A model generated the notes under the pieces. That model saw nothing but the letters and a program-made list of their open reading frames with translations, searched no databases and was not told the DNA's origin. 64,000 nucleotides of DNA, taken from NCBI RefSeq assembly GCF_005938655.1, contig NZ_VCQT01000044.1, positions 267,601 through 331,600 on the forward strand, given 5' to 3'. A program made the position numbers and the translations under genes. The DNA is from Alloalcanivorax gelatiniphagus. GTDB lineage: Bacteria > Pseudomonadota > Gammaproteobacteria > Pseudomonadales > Alcanivoracaceae. Below are positions 49,051 to 57,026 of the stretch, in pieces. Each line of letters starts with the position of its first letter. The stretch's first letter is position 1.

Positions 49051-50751
49051 TTGGATTCATTGAACCTCTTTTTGCTGGTGGGAACCGGGCTGATGTTCAC
49101 CGGCCTGTTGCTCGGGTCAATCAGTTCCCGGGTCGGGGTCCCATCCCTGTTGGTGTTTTTGCTGGTGGGCATGATCGCCGGCGAGGATGGCCTGGGCGGC
49201 ATAAGGTTCGATGATTTCTCCCTTGCCTATGTGGTCAGCAACATCGCCCTGGCGGTGATTCTGCTGGATGGCGGGCTGCGCACCCGGCTCAGCACCTTCC
49301 GCCTGGCCCTGCGCCCGGCGCTGACCCTGGCCACCCTGGGCGTGGCCCTGTCCGCCTCCCTGGTGGGCGCCTTCGCCACCTTTCTGATCGGCGTGGACTG
49401 GCGGCTGGGGCTGTTGCTGGGCGGCATCATCGGCTCCACCGACGCCGCCGCCGTGTTCAATGTGGTGAAAGGGGCCGGCGTAACGCTCAACGAGCGGGTG
49501 GCCAGCACCCTGGAAATCGAATCCGGCCTCAACGACCCGATGGCCATCTTCATCACCTTGATGCTGGTGGAGGTGCTGATCAATCCGGAGATGGGCCTGG
49601 GCCTGAACATGCTGATCACCCTGGTGCAGCAGTTCGGCCTGGGGGTGCTGATGGGGCTCAGCCTGGGCGCCCTGCTCAGCGAGATCCTGCTGCGGGTGCG
49701 CAGCAACGAGGGCTTGCACGCCCTGCTGCTGTGCAGCGGCGGGGCCATGGTGTTCGCGCTCACTAACCTGGCCGGCGGCAGTGGCTTCCTGGCGATCTAT
49801 CTGGCCGGGCTGGTGGCCGGCAACCGGCGCGGCGGCACCGGCGACAACGTGCTGCGTTCCATGGACTCCATGGCCTGGCTGGCCCAGTCCGGCATGTTCC
49901 TGATGCTGGGTCTGCTGGTGACCCCCTCGGAGATGGGCAGCAGCCTGGTGGACGCGCTGATGGTGGCGGCCTTTCTGATGCTGGTGGCGCGCCCCCTGTC
50001 GGTGTGGGTCAGCCTGCTGCCGTTCCGCTTCAGCTGGCGGGAGGAACTGTTCATCGCCTGGACCGGCCTGCGCGGCGCGGTGCCCATCGTACTGGCGGTG
50101 TTCCCGCTGCTGGCCGGGGTCGGCCAGACCCGGCTGCTGTTCGATATTACCCTGGTGGTGGTGCTGATCTCCCTGCTCACCCAGGGCACCAGCCTGCGCT
50201 ACGTGGCGCGCTGGCTGAAGGTGTCGGTGCCGGCCACCACCCCGCCCCGGCAGATGGTGCCGCTGGCCGCCTCCGGGGACCGCTATCTGATGCAGTTCGA
50301 GGTGGACGCCGGCGCCAAGGCCGAGGGCCAGCATCTGGGGGCCATCACCAGCCCGCGCATCACGCCGCTGCTGATTATCCGCAACCAGCAGTTCCGCAAC
50401 CTGGCCGAGGACCCGGTGATCGAAGCCGGCGACCTGGTGACCTGGCTGGCGCCGGTGGCGGAGAAGGACTACCTGTCCGATCTGTGCCATCGTCTGTCCA
50501 AGGATGAGAAGCGCTATTACGGCGAGTTCTTCCTGCGCGGCAGCGTGCCGGTGGACCAGCTGGTGGCGGTGTACGGCATGGAGAAGCCGGACCCGGCCCT
50601 GGAGGGCCTCACCGTGGAAGCGCTGTTCGAGCGCCAGTTCGGGCACCTGGCGGTGGTGGGCGATACCCTGCGCCTCAGTGGCCTGAAGCTGCGCGCGCGC
50701 ACCGTGGAACAGGGCCGGGTGGTTCTGGTGGGCATCAAACTGCCCAAGTAA
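49051..50751 (+). CDS. cvrA: CvrA/NhaP2-type potassium/proton antiporter
   Basis: A 566-aa inner-membrane CPA1 antiporter. About 12 hydrophobic segments span residues 1-390, with the conserved DAAAVFNVVKGAG, IESGLNDPMAIF (ion-site Asp) and AWTGLRGAVPIVLA. The C-terminal third (about 405-566) contains a TrkA-C-like domain (LGAITSPRITPLLIIRNQ, VIEAGDLVTWLAPV), as in E. coli CvrA (578 aa) and Vibrio NhaP2. The start is a TTG with AGGAG 5 nt upstream; no ATG fits as well. It diverges from mnmG across the foldback element. Confidence 0.92.
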   Translation: MDSLNLFLLVGTGLMFTGLLLGSISSRVGVPSLLVFLLVGMIAGEDGLGGIRFDDFSLAYVVSNIALAVILLDGGLRTRLSTFRLALRPALTLATLGVALSASLVGAFATFLIGVDWRLGLLLGGIIGSTDAAAVFNVVKGAGVTLNERVASTLEIESGLNDPMAIFITLMLVEVLINPEMGLGLNMLITLVQQFGLGVLMGLSLGALLSEILLRVRSNEGLHALLLCSGGAMVFALTNLAGGSGFLAIYLAGLVAGNRRGGTGDNVLRSMDSMAWLAQSGMFLMLGLLVTPSEMGSSLVDALMVAAFLMLVARPLSVWVSLLPFRFSWREELFIAWTGLRGAVPIVLAVFPLLAGVGQTRLLFDITLVVVLISLLTQGTSLRYVARWLKVSVPATTPPRQMVPLAASGDRYLMQFEVDAGAKAEGQHLGAITSPRITPLLIIRNQQFRNLAEDPVIEAGDLVTWLAPVAEKDYLSDLCHRLSKDEKRYYGEFFLRGSVPVDQLVAVYGMEKPDPALEGLTVEALFERQFGHLAVVGDTLRLSGLKLRARTVEQGRVVLVGIKLPK

Positions 50752-50852
50752 CGGGCTGCCGGTGACCCATGGCCGCCAGGCCGAGCCGCCAATCTGTTGC
50801 CGCCGCCGCCGCGCTATCCTGTGCCCTCACTGTGAATCATGAGGATCAGCCC

Positions 50853-51665
50853 ATGCCCCGTTTCGATAACCATCGTGTCCTGATCACCGGCGCCGGCGCG
50901 GGCATCGGCCGGTTGATGGCGGAGAAGTTCGCCGCCCATGGCGCCGAGGTGATCGTCACCGCCCGGCGCATCGCCGCCGCCCGCGAGGTGGTGGAGCACA
51001 TCGTCAATGCCGGCGGCAACGCCCACGCCTACACCCTGGACGTGAGCAAGATCGCCTCGATCACCAAATTCCGCGACCAGCTCCATGAAGAACGGGGCCC
51101 GATCAGCATCCTGGTGAACAACGCCGGGGTGGTGCACGGCGGCGAGTTCGAGCAGGTGGAACTGAAGCAGCACCTGGACACCTTCAAGGTCAACGCCGAG
51201 GGCCTGATGGCCTGCAGCCACGCCTTCATGGCGGACCTGCTGGCCGCCGACCGCGCCCACCTGGTGAACATCGCCAGCGCCTCCGCCTTTATCGGCCTGC
51301 CCTACGGCAGCACCTACGCGGCCAGCAAATGGGCGGTGGTGGGCTTCTCCGAGTCCCTGCGCCTGGAACTGGCGGAGCGCGGGCAGCGCCATGTGAAGGT
51401 CACCACGGTGTGCCCGAGCTACATCGCCACCGGCATGTTCAAGGGGGTAAAAACGCCGCTGTTCTCGCCGATGCTGACCCCGGACCGGGTCGCCGACAGC
51501 ATCCTGCGTGGCGTCGCCAAGGGCGAGGCCTTCGTTATCGAGCCGCCCATGGCCCGCTCCGTGGAACTGCTCAAGGGCGTGCTGCCCCGGCGCCTGTGGG
51601 ACGAGGTGGCGAAGCGCACCGGCGTGTCCACCTCCATGTACAGCTGGAAGGGCAAGGACAACTGA
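50853..51665 (+). CDS. Short-chain dehydrogenase/reductase
   Basis: A 270-aa classical SDR, cytoplasmic and NAD(P)-dependent. The cofactor loop is TGAGAGIGRLMAEKF (about 12-26), followed by NNAGVVHGGEF and the catalytic YAASKWAVVGFSESL (Tyr/Lys). The arginine after the second strand (TARR) suggests NADP preference. The ATG at 50853 has a GAGGATC site; an upstream in-frame ATG at 50769 is not conserved. It is 101 nt after cvrA. Substrate unknown. Confidence 0.9.
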   Translation: MPRFDNHRVLITGAGAGIGRLMAEKFAAHGAEVIVTARRIAAAREVVEHIVNAGGNAHAYTLDVSKIASITKFRDQLHEERGPISILVNNAGVVHGGEFEQVELKQHLDTFKVNAEGLMACSHAFMADLLAADRAHLVNIASASAFIGLPYGSTYAASKWAVVGFSESLRLELAERGQRHVKVTTVCPSYIATGMFKGVKTPLFSPMLTPDRVADSILRGVAKGEAFVIEPPMARSVELLKGVLPRRLWDEVAKRTGVSTSMYSWKGKDN

Positions 51666-51679
51666 CCGCCCTTTTTAGT

Positions 51680-51691
51680 GAACATATGTTC
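51680..51691. promoter_or_regulatory. Perfect 12-bp palindrome upstream of acyl-CoA dehydrogenase
   Basis: GAACATATGTTC lies 14 nt after the SDR stop and 151 nt before the dehydrogenase start, in an A/T-rich patch. It is a plausible operator. It equals the core of the Firmicutes LexA (DinR) box, but gammaproteobacterial LexA uses CTGT-N8-ACAG, so the true binder is unknown. Confidence 0.45.
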
Positions 51692-51795
51692 TCTAATATT
51701 CCTCTGATGGTCGATTCACCCTAAAGACGGCGGCCTCCGCTTCGCCGTCAATGTCAGTCAACGCTCGTTCGCTAACATTGCTTGCCATACATCAA

Positions 51796-51816
51796 CCGTG
51801 CCCCGAATGGGCACGG
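51796..51816 (+). other. Leader hairpin of the acyl-CoA dehydrogenase gene
   Basis: CCGTGCCC-CGAAT-GGGCACGG is a perfect 8-bp stem with a 5-nt loop, ending 26 nt before the ATG at 51843. It has no T-run and is probably part of the mRNA leader. Confidence 0.45.
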
Positions 51817-51842
51817 CCAGGATTGCGAACAGAGGGTGTGCT

Positions 51843-53657
51843 ATGCCGACCTACAAGGCTCCACTGCGCGACATGCGCTTCCTGATCAACGAAGTGTTCG
51901 ACTTCGAGAGTCACTACAAGAAGCTGCCCAATGGCGAGGAAGCCACCCCGGATATGGTGGAAGCCATCCTCGGCGAGCTGGCGCGCCTGTGTGAAAACAC
52001 CATCGCGCCGCTCTACCAGAGCGGCGACGAGGAAGGGTGCAAGCTGGAAGACGGCCAGGTGACCACGCCCAAGGGCTACAAAGAGGCCTATCAGGAGTAC
52101 GTGGCCGGTGGCTGGCAGGGCCTGTCCCACCCCGCCGAGTACGGTGGCCAGGGCCTGCCCATGTCCCTGAACCTGTTCAAACAGGAAATGCTGGGCGCCG
52201 CCAACTGGTCCTTCGCCATGTACCCGGGCCTGTCCCTGGGGGCCATGAACACCATCCAGCTTCATGGCGATGAAGAGCAGAAACAGACTTATCTGAGCAT
52301 GCTCACCGAGGGCACCTGGGCGGGCACCATGTGTCTCACCGAGCCCCAGTGCGGCACCGACCTGGGCCAGGTGAAAACCAAGGCCGAGCCCCAGGACGAC
52401 GGCTCCTACAAGCTCACCGGCACCAAGATTTTCATTTCCTCCGGTGACCACGATCTCACCGAGAACATCGTGCACATCGTGCTGGCCCGCCTGCCGGACG
52501 CGCCCAAGGGCACCAAGGGCATTTCCCTGTTCATCGTGCCCAAGTACCTGCCCGGCAAGATCGGCGAGGACAACGGCGTGGCCTGCGGTTCCCTGGAAAA
52601 GAAAATGGGCATCAAGGCGTCCGCCACCTGCGTGATCAACTTCGATGGCGCCACCGGCTTCCTGATCGGCCCGGCCAACCAGGGCCTGGAGTGCATGTTC
52701 ACCTTCATGAACTCGGCGCGCATCGGCACCGCCTGCCAGGGCATCGCCCACGCGGAGCTGGCTTACCAGGGTTCCCTGCCCTACGCCAAGGAGCGCCGCT
52801 CCATGCGCGCCCTGTCCGGCAAGAAAGACCCGGACGCGGTGGCCGACGCCCTGATTCACCACGGTGACGTGCGCCGTATGCTGCTCAAGCAGAAAGCCAT
52901 CGCCGAAGGCGGCCGGGCAATGATCTACTTCGCCGCCCAGTACGCCGACCACATGATTTCCGGCATTCTGGAAGACGACAAGGACAAGTACGACCGCTGG
53001 GACAGCGAGCTGGGTTTCCTGACCCCGATCCTCAAGGGCTTCCTCACCGAGAAGGGCCTGGAAGTGGCCAACGACGCCATGCAGATCTTCGGCGGTCACG
53101 GCTACATTAAGGAACACGGCATGGAGCAGATCGTGCGCGACGCACGCATCGCCACGCTCTATGAAGGCACCACCGGCATCCAGTCCCTGGACCTGCTGGG
53201 CCGTAAGGTACTGCTGTCCAGCCGTGGCAAATGCGTGCGCGATTTCTCCAGGAAGCTGCTGGACTTCGGCCGCAAGCATCTCACCGATGGCGAGCTGCGC
53301 CCGTTCGCCTGGAAGCTGCTGAAAATCGCCGCCGAGTGGAACTACCTGACCACCCGCATCATGCTGACCGCCGCCAAGGACCGGGAAATGGTCGGCACCG
53401 CCAGCTACGATTACCTGATGTATTCCGGCTACGCCATGATGGCCTACTTCTGGGCCCTGCAGGCGAAAGTGGCGCAGGACAAGCTGGCCAACGGCGGCAA
53501 CGAACCGAAGGAGTTCTACCAGGCCAAGCTGGCCACCGCGGAATTCTTCTTCGAGCGCATGCTGCCGGCCGCCAAGGGCCACGCGGAAGCCGCCCTCAAG
53601 CCCACCAAAAGCACCATGCAACTGGCGCCGGAGCACTTCTCGTTCGACTACGAGTAA
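51843..53657 (+). CDS. Acyl-CoA dehydrogenase (FadE-like, ~600-aa type)
   Basis: A 604-aa FAD enzyme for the first beta-oxidation step. It has the long N-terminal helical extension seen in the 600-residue class (MPTYKAPLRDMRFLINEVFDF), then MCLTEPQCGTDLGQVKTKAE (FAD/substrate segment), YKLTGTKIFISSGDH, and the catalytic base region RDARIATLYEGTTGIQSLDLLGRK, with Glu in YEGTTGIQ. The C-terminus contains the extra helical domain. The ATG at 51843 has a GAGGGTGTG ribosome site. It overlaps the convergent HAD gene by 10 nt. Confidence 0.94.
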   Translation: MPTYKAPLRDMRFLINEVFDFESHYKKLPNGEEATPDMVEAILGELARLCENTIAPLYQSGDEEGCKLEDGQVTTPKGYKEAYQEYVAGGWQGLSHPAEYGGQGLPMSLNLFKQEMLGAANWSFAMYPGLSLGAMNTIQLHGDEEQKQTYLSMLTEGTWAGTMCLTEPQCGTDLGQVKTKAEPQDDGSYKLTGTKIFISSGDHDLTENIVHIVLARLPDAPKGTKGISLFIVPKYLPGKIGEDNGVACGSLEKKMGIKASATCVINFDGATGFLIGPANQGLECMFTFMNSARIGTACQGIAHAELAYQGSLPYAKERRSMRALSGKKDPDAVADALIHHGDVRRMLLKQKAIAEGGRAMIYFAAQYADHMISGILEDDKDKYDRWDSELGFLTPILKGFLTEKGLEVANDAMQIFGGHGYIKEHGMEQIVRDARIATLYEGTTGIQSLDLLGRKVLLSSRGKCVRDFSRKLLDFGRKHLTDGELRPFAWKLLKIAAEWNYLTTRIMLTAAKDREMVGTASYDYLMYSGYAMMAYFWALQAKVAQDKLANGGNEPKEFYQAKLATAEFFFERMLPAAKGHAEAALKPTKSTMQLAPEHFSFDYE

Positions 53658-54235
53658 GCCGTGTGCTCCAGCAGTTCACCGAGATGGCCGACCACCAGGT
53701 CGGCCTGATCGGCGAAATGCCCGTTGCCCCCGTTGAGCAGTAATCCCGCCGCCATACCGGCGTTTCGCGCCGCCTGCAGATCGTAAACGAAATCCCCCAC
53801 ATAGAGCGTCCGAGCCGGCGTCAGCCGCAGCTGTTCGGCGATCCGCAACAGTCCTTCCGGGTGCGGTTTGGGCGGGCAATCCTCGCGGGTCAGAATCAGG
53901 TCCACCGGCAACCCCAGCACCTGGTCGGTGCGCGCCACGGCGGCGCGGCTGTTGCGGGTGAGAATGGCGGTGGGCACGCCATGGCGGCGCAGCGCCGCCA
54001 GCAACGCCCGGGCGCCGTCGATCCAGGTGGCGGCCTCGGCGCCGGCCATTTCATGGCGGTGGATCACCTGGCGGGCCTGGCACGCCTGCTCCGGCGGCAG
54101 GGTCTCCAGGTGCTCCAGCAGGCCGATGCCTTCCGGAAAACCCAGCTCCCCGCGCAGGGCGGCGAAATCCAGGCGGGTATCCACCAGGGTACCGTCGAGG
54201 TCGAACAGCAGGGCCTGAAAACGGCGCGGCGGCAT
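53648..54235 (-). CDS. HAD-superfamily phosphatase (phosphoglycolate phosphatase-like)
   Basis: A 195-aa cytoplasmic phosphatase of HAD subfamily I. Motif I is LLFDLDGTLVDTRLDF with nucleophile and acid Asp, motif II is ILTRNS, motif III is KPHPEGLLR, and motif IV is YVGDFVYDLQAARNAGM; all intact. A small helical cap at about residues 20-80 fits Gph/PGP-like enzymes, but the substrate is not certain. The ATG at 54235 follows GAAGGAG at proper spacing; longer starts at 54241, 54256 and 54289 are less likely. Confidence 0.87.
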   Translation of the reverse strand: MPPRRFQALLFDLDGTLVDTRLDFAALRGELGFPEGIGLLEHLETLPPEQACQARQVIHRHEMAGAEAATWIDGARALLAALRRHGVPTAILTRNSRAAVARTDQVLGLPVDLILTREDCPPKPHPEGLLRIAEQLRLTPARTLYVGDFVYDLQAARNAGMAAGLLLNGGNGHFADQADLVVGHLGELLEHTAYS

Positions 54236-54292
54236 GGGCATCTCCTTCGCGATCATGACAACCGCCAAGGGTACCCCGCCACCGCGCAACGG

Positions 54293-56740
54293 TCAGTGAC
54301 GGCGGCGCAGCAGGCCCGCCAGCATCAACAGCAGCCCGTAGCCCAGGCCGCCGCCGTTGCTGTCACTGTCGCCGGCACTGCCACTGCCACTGCCACTACC
54401 GCTGTCACTACCGCTGTCACCGCCGCCATCGCCATCTTCGCCGCCGGCGTTGGCGGACAGCGCCATATCGATCACCACCGGGTCGTGGTCGGAGGCCCGC
54501 CAGGCGTCCGCGACGTAATAGCGCTGGTGCTGCTCCTCGCTCTGGTAACTCGGCAGCTGGTAGGAAAACGCCACCGGTTCATCCGCGTTGATGTGCCATT
54601 CAAAGGTGGCGAGCACCTTGCCATTGAGGCTTTCGGAGGCCAGGGCATGGTCCAGATAGCCGGCTTCGCCTTTGTAGGTGTAGCTGTAGGCGTCCTCGCC
54701 CTGGAAGCGCTGCACCAGGTTCACCAGCCCGGCGTCACGCAGGGTGGTGATCGGGTCTTCCTTGGCGTAGCTGTTCAGGTCGCCCATCACCAGCCAGTTG
54801 CCATCGCTGGCGCCGGTGGGATTGTTCTCCAGCCAGCTCAACAACTGCTGGGCGGCGTCCACCCGCTCCGCGTTCCAGCAGCCCTGGCCGTCGCCCTGGG
54901 CGCTGTTGATGCCATTGTCCGGGCAGCTGCCCTTGGACTTGAAGTGGTTGACCACCACGGTGAGGGTCTCGCCACCGTTCAGCGGTTGGAAGGTCTGGGC
55001 CAGCGGCTGGCGGTTGGTGGCATTGCCGAAGGCGCCGGCGTCGGTGGTGGCGGCGGTGCCCACCTCCTCGACCACGTCGCCCCGGTAGATCAGACCCACG
55101 GCGATGGCGTCACCGCCCAGGCTGTCCAGGCCCGGGTCCACGTAGCGCCAGGACGGTCCCAGGGCGGCGGTGAGCTGGGCGATGGCGGAGTCCGAACCAT
55201 AGCCGTCGTTCTCCACCTCCATCAGGCCGACCACATCGGCGTCGATGTCGTTGAGCGCGGCCACCAGCTTGTCCTGCTGCCGGGTCAGCTCCTGGCTGTT
55301 CTCCGCCCCCCGGGGGGTGGGGAAGCCGCCGCCGGCGCCGTCGCCGTTGAAGTAGTTCAGCACGTTGAACGAAGCCACCCGCAGGTCACTGGCGGCGGCC
55401 CGGTCCGGGATTGGGGACCGGGGGTTGGCGGTGGCGTCGAAGCGCACCTCGCCCACCGGCTGCAGCCGCCATTGGTTAAAGCCGTAGGTGAACACCGCCC
55501 GGAACGGCCGGGTCTGGTAGCCGGCGCGCAGGGTATTGTCGGCGGCCAGACCGCCCTCCGGATAAATCACCGTGGCCGGATTCTGAGCGTTGGAGGCATC
55601 GTCCAGCAGCACCTGGTTACGGCTATTGGCTTCCTTCACCGCCCGGGCCGCCTCGCCGGGGGCCGCCACATTGGTGGGGTTGAACAGGCGGCCATCGCTC
55701 AGCGTCATGCTGCCGTAGCGGGCCAGCTCGTAGTTGTCGCTGACGGTGAGCGGTTGCTCCACGCTCACCAGCATGCCTTCCAGGGATTCCCGGTCGGCCA
55801 GGTCATCGAACGGCAGGGTCAGCACCACCGGGGTCACCGTTACCTCCTGCTCGCAGACCGCCTGCTGGTCGGCGCTGATCTGGGTGAGGCCGTAGTACTC
55901 GCTGACCGTACCGCTCACCCGTACCCGATCACCGGCGCTCACCTGCGCGTCCGGCTGATAGATAAACAGGCCTTCGGAGGTGGCCGGGTCGTTGTCCCGG
56001 TTGGCCTCGGTTTCCATCACATAGAAGCCGTCGAAGGCCGGGTACACGGCGGTCACCACCGCCTCGATCACATGGCCCTCGCCGTCCAGCGGGGAGCGGT
56101 CGCCGGGGCCCTGAATGGCGGCGATGCGGGTCACCGCCTCGCCGCAGGCGCCCAGCGGCACCGGCTCTTTAGCGCCTGCACCGCCGCCGGTGCCCGGCTC
56201 ACCGAGACCGTCCAGGGTGTCCGAGGGGAAGCCCACCCACTCCACCGACGGGTCGAAGGCATCGTCGATCACCGTGTCGCCGCTGGTGACGCTGTCCTTG
56301 CGGCGCAGCGTCTGGTTCGCCGTGCTCAGGCCACCGCCGGTCCAGGCGCTGCCCGGGTCCTCGCCAACCCGGCCGAAGCTGTCCACCACACCGTCGGCGT
56401 TACGCAGCACATAGGCGTCGTCGCCGTTGTGATTGATGGTGGCGCTGGTGATATCCGCCAGCCCGGCCAGGGTGCCGGTGGCCTGGTTGGTGGCGATCAC
56501 CAGCACATCACCGCCGGCCAGATTATGGCCGTCCAGAGCCAGGCTGCTGCTCACCGTGGGGGAACCGTTGCTGTAGCGCTCCAGCACATAGCCGTTCAGG
56601 CTCTGGCTGGTGTCCCCGGAGTTATACAGCTCCAGGGCTTTGTTGTTGCCGCTGCCTTCCACGTACTCACTGATCAGAATATTGCCCTGGGCGCTGCAGG
56701 CCATTGTCAGCCCGGCCAACCCCATGATGAAGATGCGCAT
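54293..56740 (-). CDS. ExeM/NucH-like extracellular nuclease with GlyGly-CTERM tail
   Basis: An 815-aa exported protein. After a signal peptide (about 1-18) comes a lamin-tail domain (ILISEYVEGSGNNKALELYN, to about 150), a central OB-fold region (AVCEQEVTVTPVVL), and an endonuclease/exonuclease/phosphatase domain (about 430-755) with GLMEVENDGYGSDSA (catalytic Glu), NHFKSKGSCPD, VMGDLNSYAKEDP and ASDHDPVVID. The tail has an Asp/Ser/Gly repeat, then GGGLGYGLLLMLAGLLRRRH, the GlyGly-CTERM sorting pattern cut by rhombosortase. The ATG at 56740 begins the signal peptide; no rhombosortase gene is in the window. Confidence 0.92.
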   Translation of the reverse strand: MRIFIMGLAGLTMACSAQGNILISEYVEGSGNNKALELYNSGDTSQSLNGYVLERYSNGSPTVSSSLALDGHNLAGGDVLVIATNQATGTLAGLADITSATINHNGDDAYVLRNADGVVDSFGRVGEDPGSAWTGGGLSTANQTLRRKDSVTSGDTVIDDAFDPSVEWVGFPSDTLDGLGEPGTGGGAGAKEPVPLGACGEAVTRIAAIQGPGDRSPLDGEGHVIEAVVTAVYPAFDGFYVMETEANRDNDPATSEGLFIYQPDAQVSAGDRVRVSGTVSEYYGLTQISADQQAVCEQEVTVTPVVLTLPFDDLADRESLEGMLVSVEQPLTVSDNYELARYGSMTLSDGRLFNPTNVAAPGEAARAVKEANSRNQVLLDDASNAQNPATVIYPEGGLAADNTLRAGYQTRPFRAVFTYGFNQWRLQPVGEVRFDATANPRSPIPDRAAASDLRVASFNVLNYFNGDGAGGGFPTPRGAENSQELTRQQDKLVAALNDIDADVVGLMEVENDGYGSDSAIAQLTAALGPSWRYVDPGLDSLGGDAIAVGLIYRGDVVEEVGTAATTDAGAFGNATNRQPLAQTFQPLNGGETLTVVVNHFKSKGSCPDNGINSAQGDGQGCWNAERVDAAQQLLSWLENNPTGASDGNWLVMGDLNSYAKEDPITTLRDAGLVNLVQRFQGEDAYSYTYKGEAGYLDHALASESLNGKVLATFEWHINADEPVAFSYQLPSYQSEEQHQRYYVADAWRASDHDPVVIDMALSANAGGEDGDGGGDSGSDSGSGSGSGSAGDSDSNGGGLGYGLLLMLAGLLRRRH
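54376..54418. repeat. Short tandem repeats inside the nuclease linker
   Basis: Three 6-bp units (CACTGC, 54376-54393) are followed by two 12-bp units (ACTACCGCTGTC, 54395-54418). They encode the Ser/Gly/Asp-rich linker before the GlyGly-CTERM helix. In-frame unit sizes mean slippage would change linker length without a frameshift. Confidence 0.7.
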
Positions 56741-56836
56741 AACCCTCTCCGCGAACGATGATCGGAGTACCCTGCCAAGGGTCCGTGACCAAAGCGTTTC
56801 ATGGGTATGGCAACGTTTTTGCAAGCATCCTGGCAT

Positions 56837-56866
56837 CGGCGTTTGCAGCGGGATTGGCAAATGCCG
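56837..56866. promoter_or_regulatory. Inverted repeat between nuclease and wax ester synthase
   Basis: CGGCGTTTGC (56837-56846) and GCAAATGCCG (56857-56866) are inverted copies with one mismatch, separated by 10 nt, in the 286-nt divergent gap 56741-57026. It is a possible operator for one or both genes. A TAAGAT -10-like element at about 56953 faces the synthase. No gene is seen in the gap. Confidence 0.4.
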
Positions 56867-57026
56867 AGAACGTGAATCGGCGCACATAGTAGTGGGCTCC
56901 AGGGCCAAGCCCGGTTTACCGCAAGGCACATTCAGGACCCGGGCCGCTCTGCTAAGATGGCCCGGAACGCCAAGGAGATAGCGCGTCCTGTTCCCGAGCG
57001 GGACGGCGATAAAAAGTGAGGATGGC

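Noticed and set aside
53861..56761. A 966-codon plus-strand open frame opposite the HAD and nuclease genes
   Set aside because: It is a composition artefact, covering two well-supported minus-strand genes with all expected motifs.
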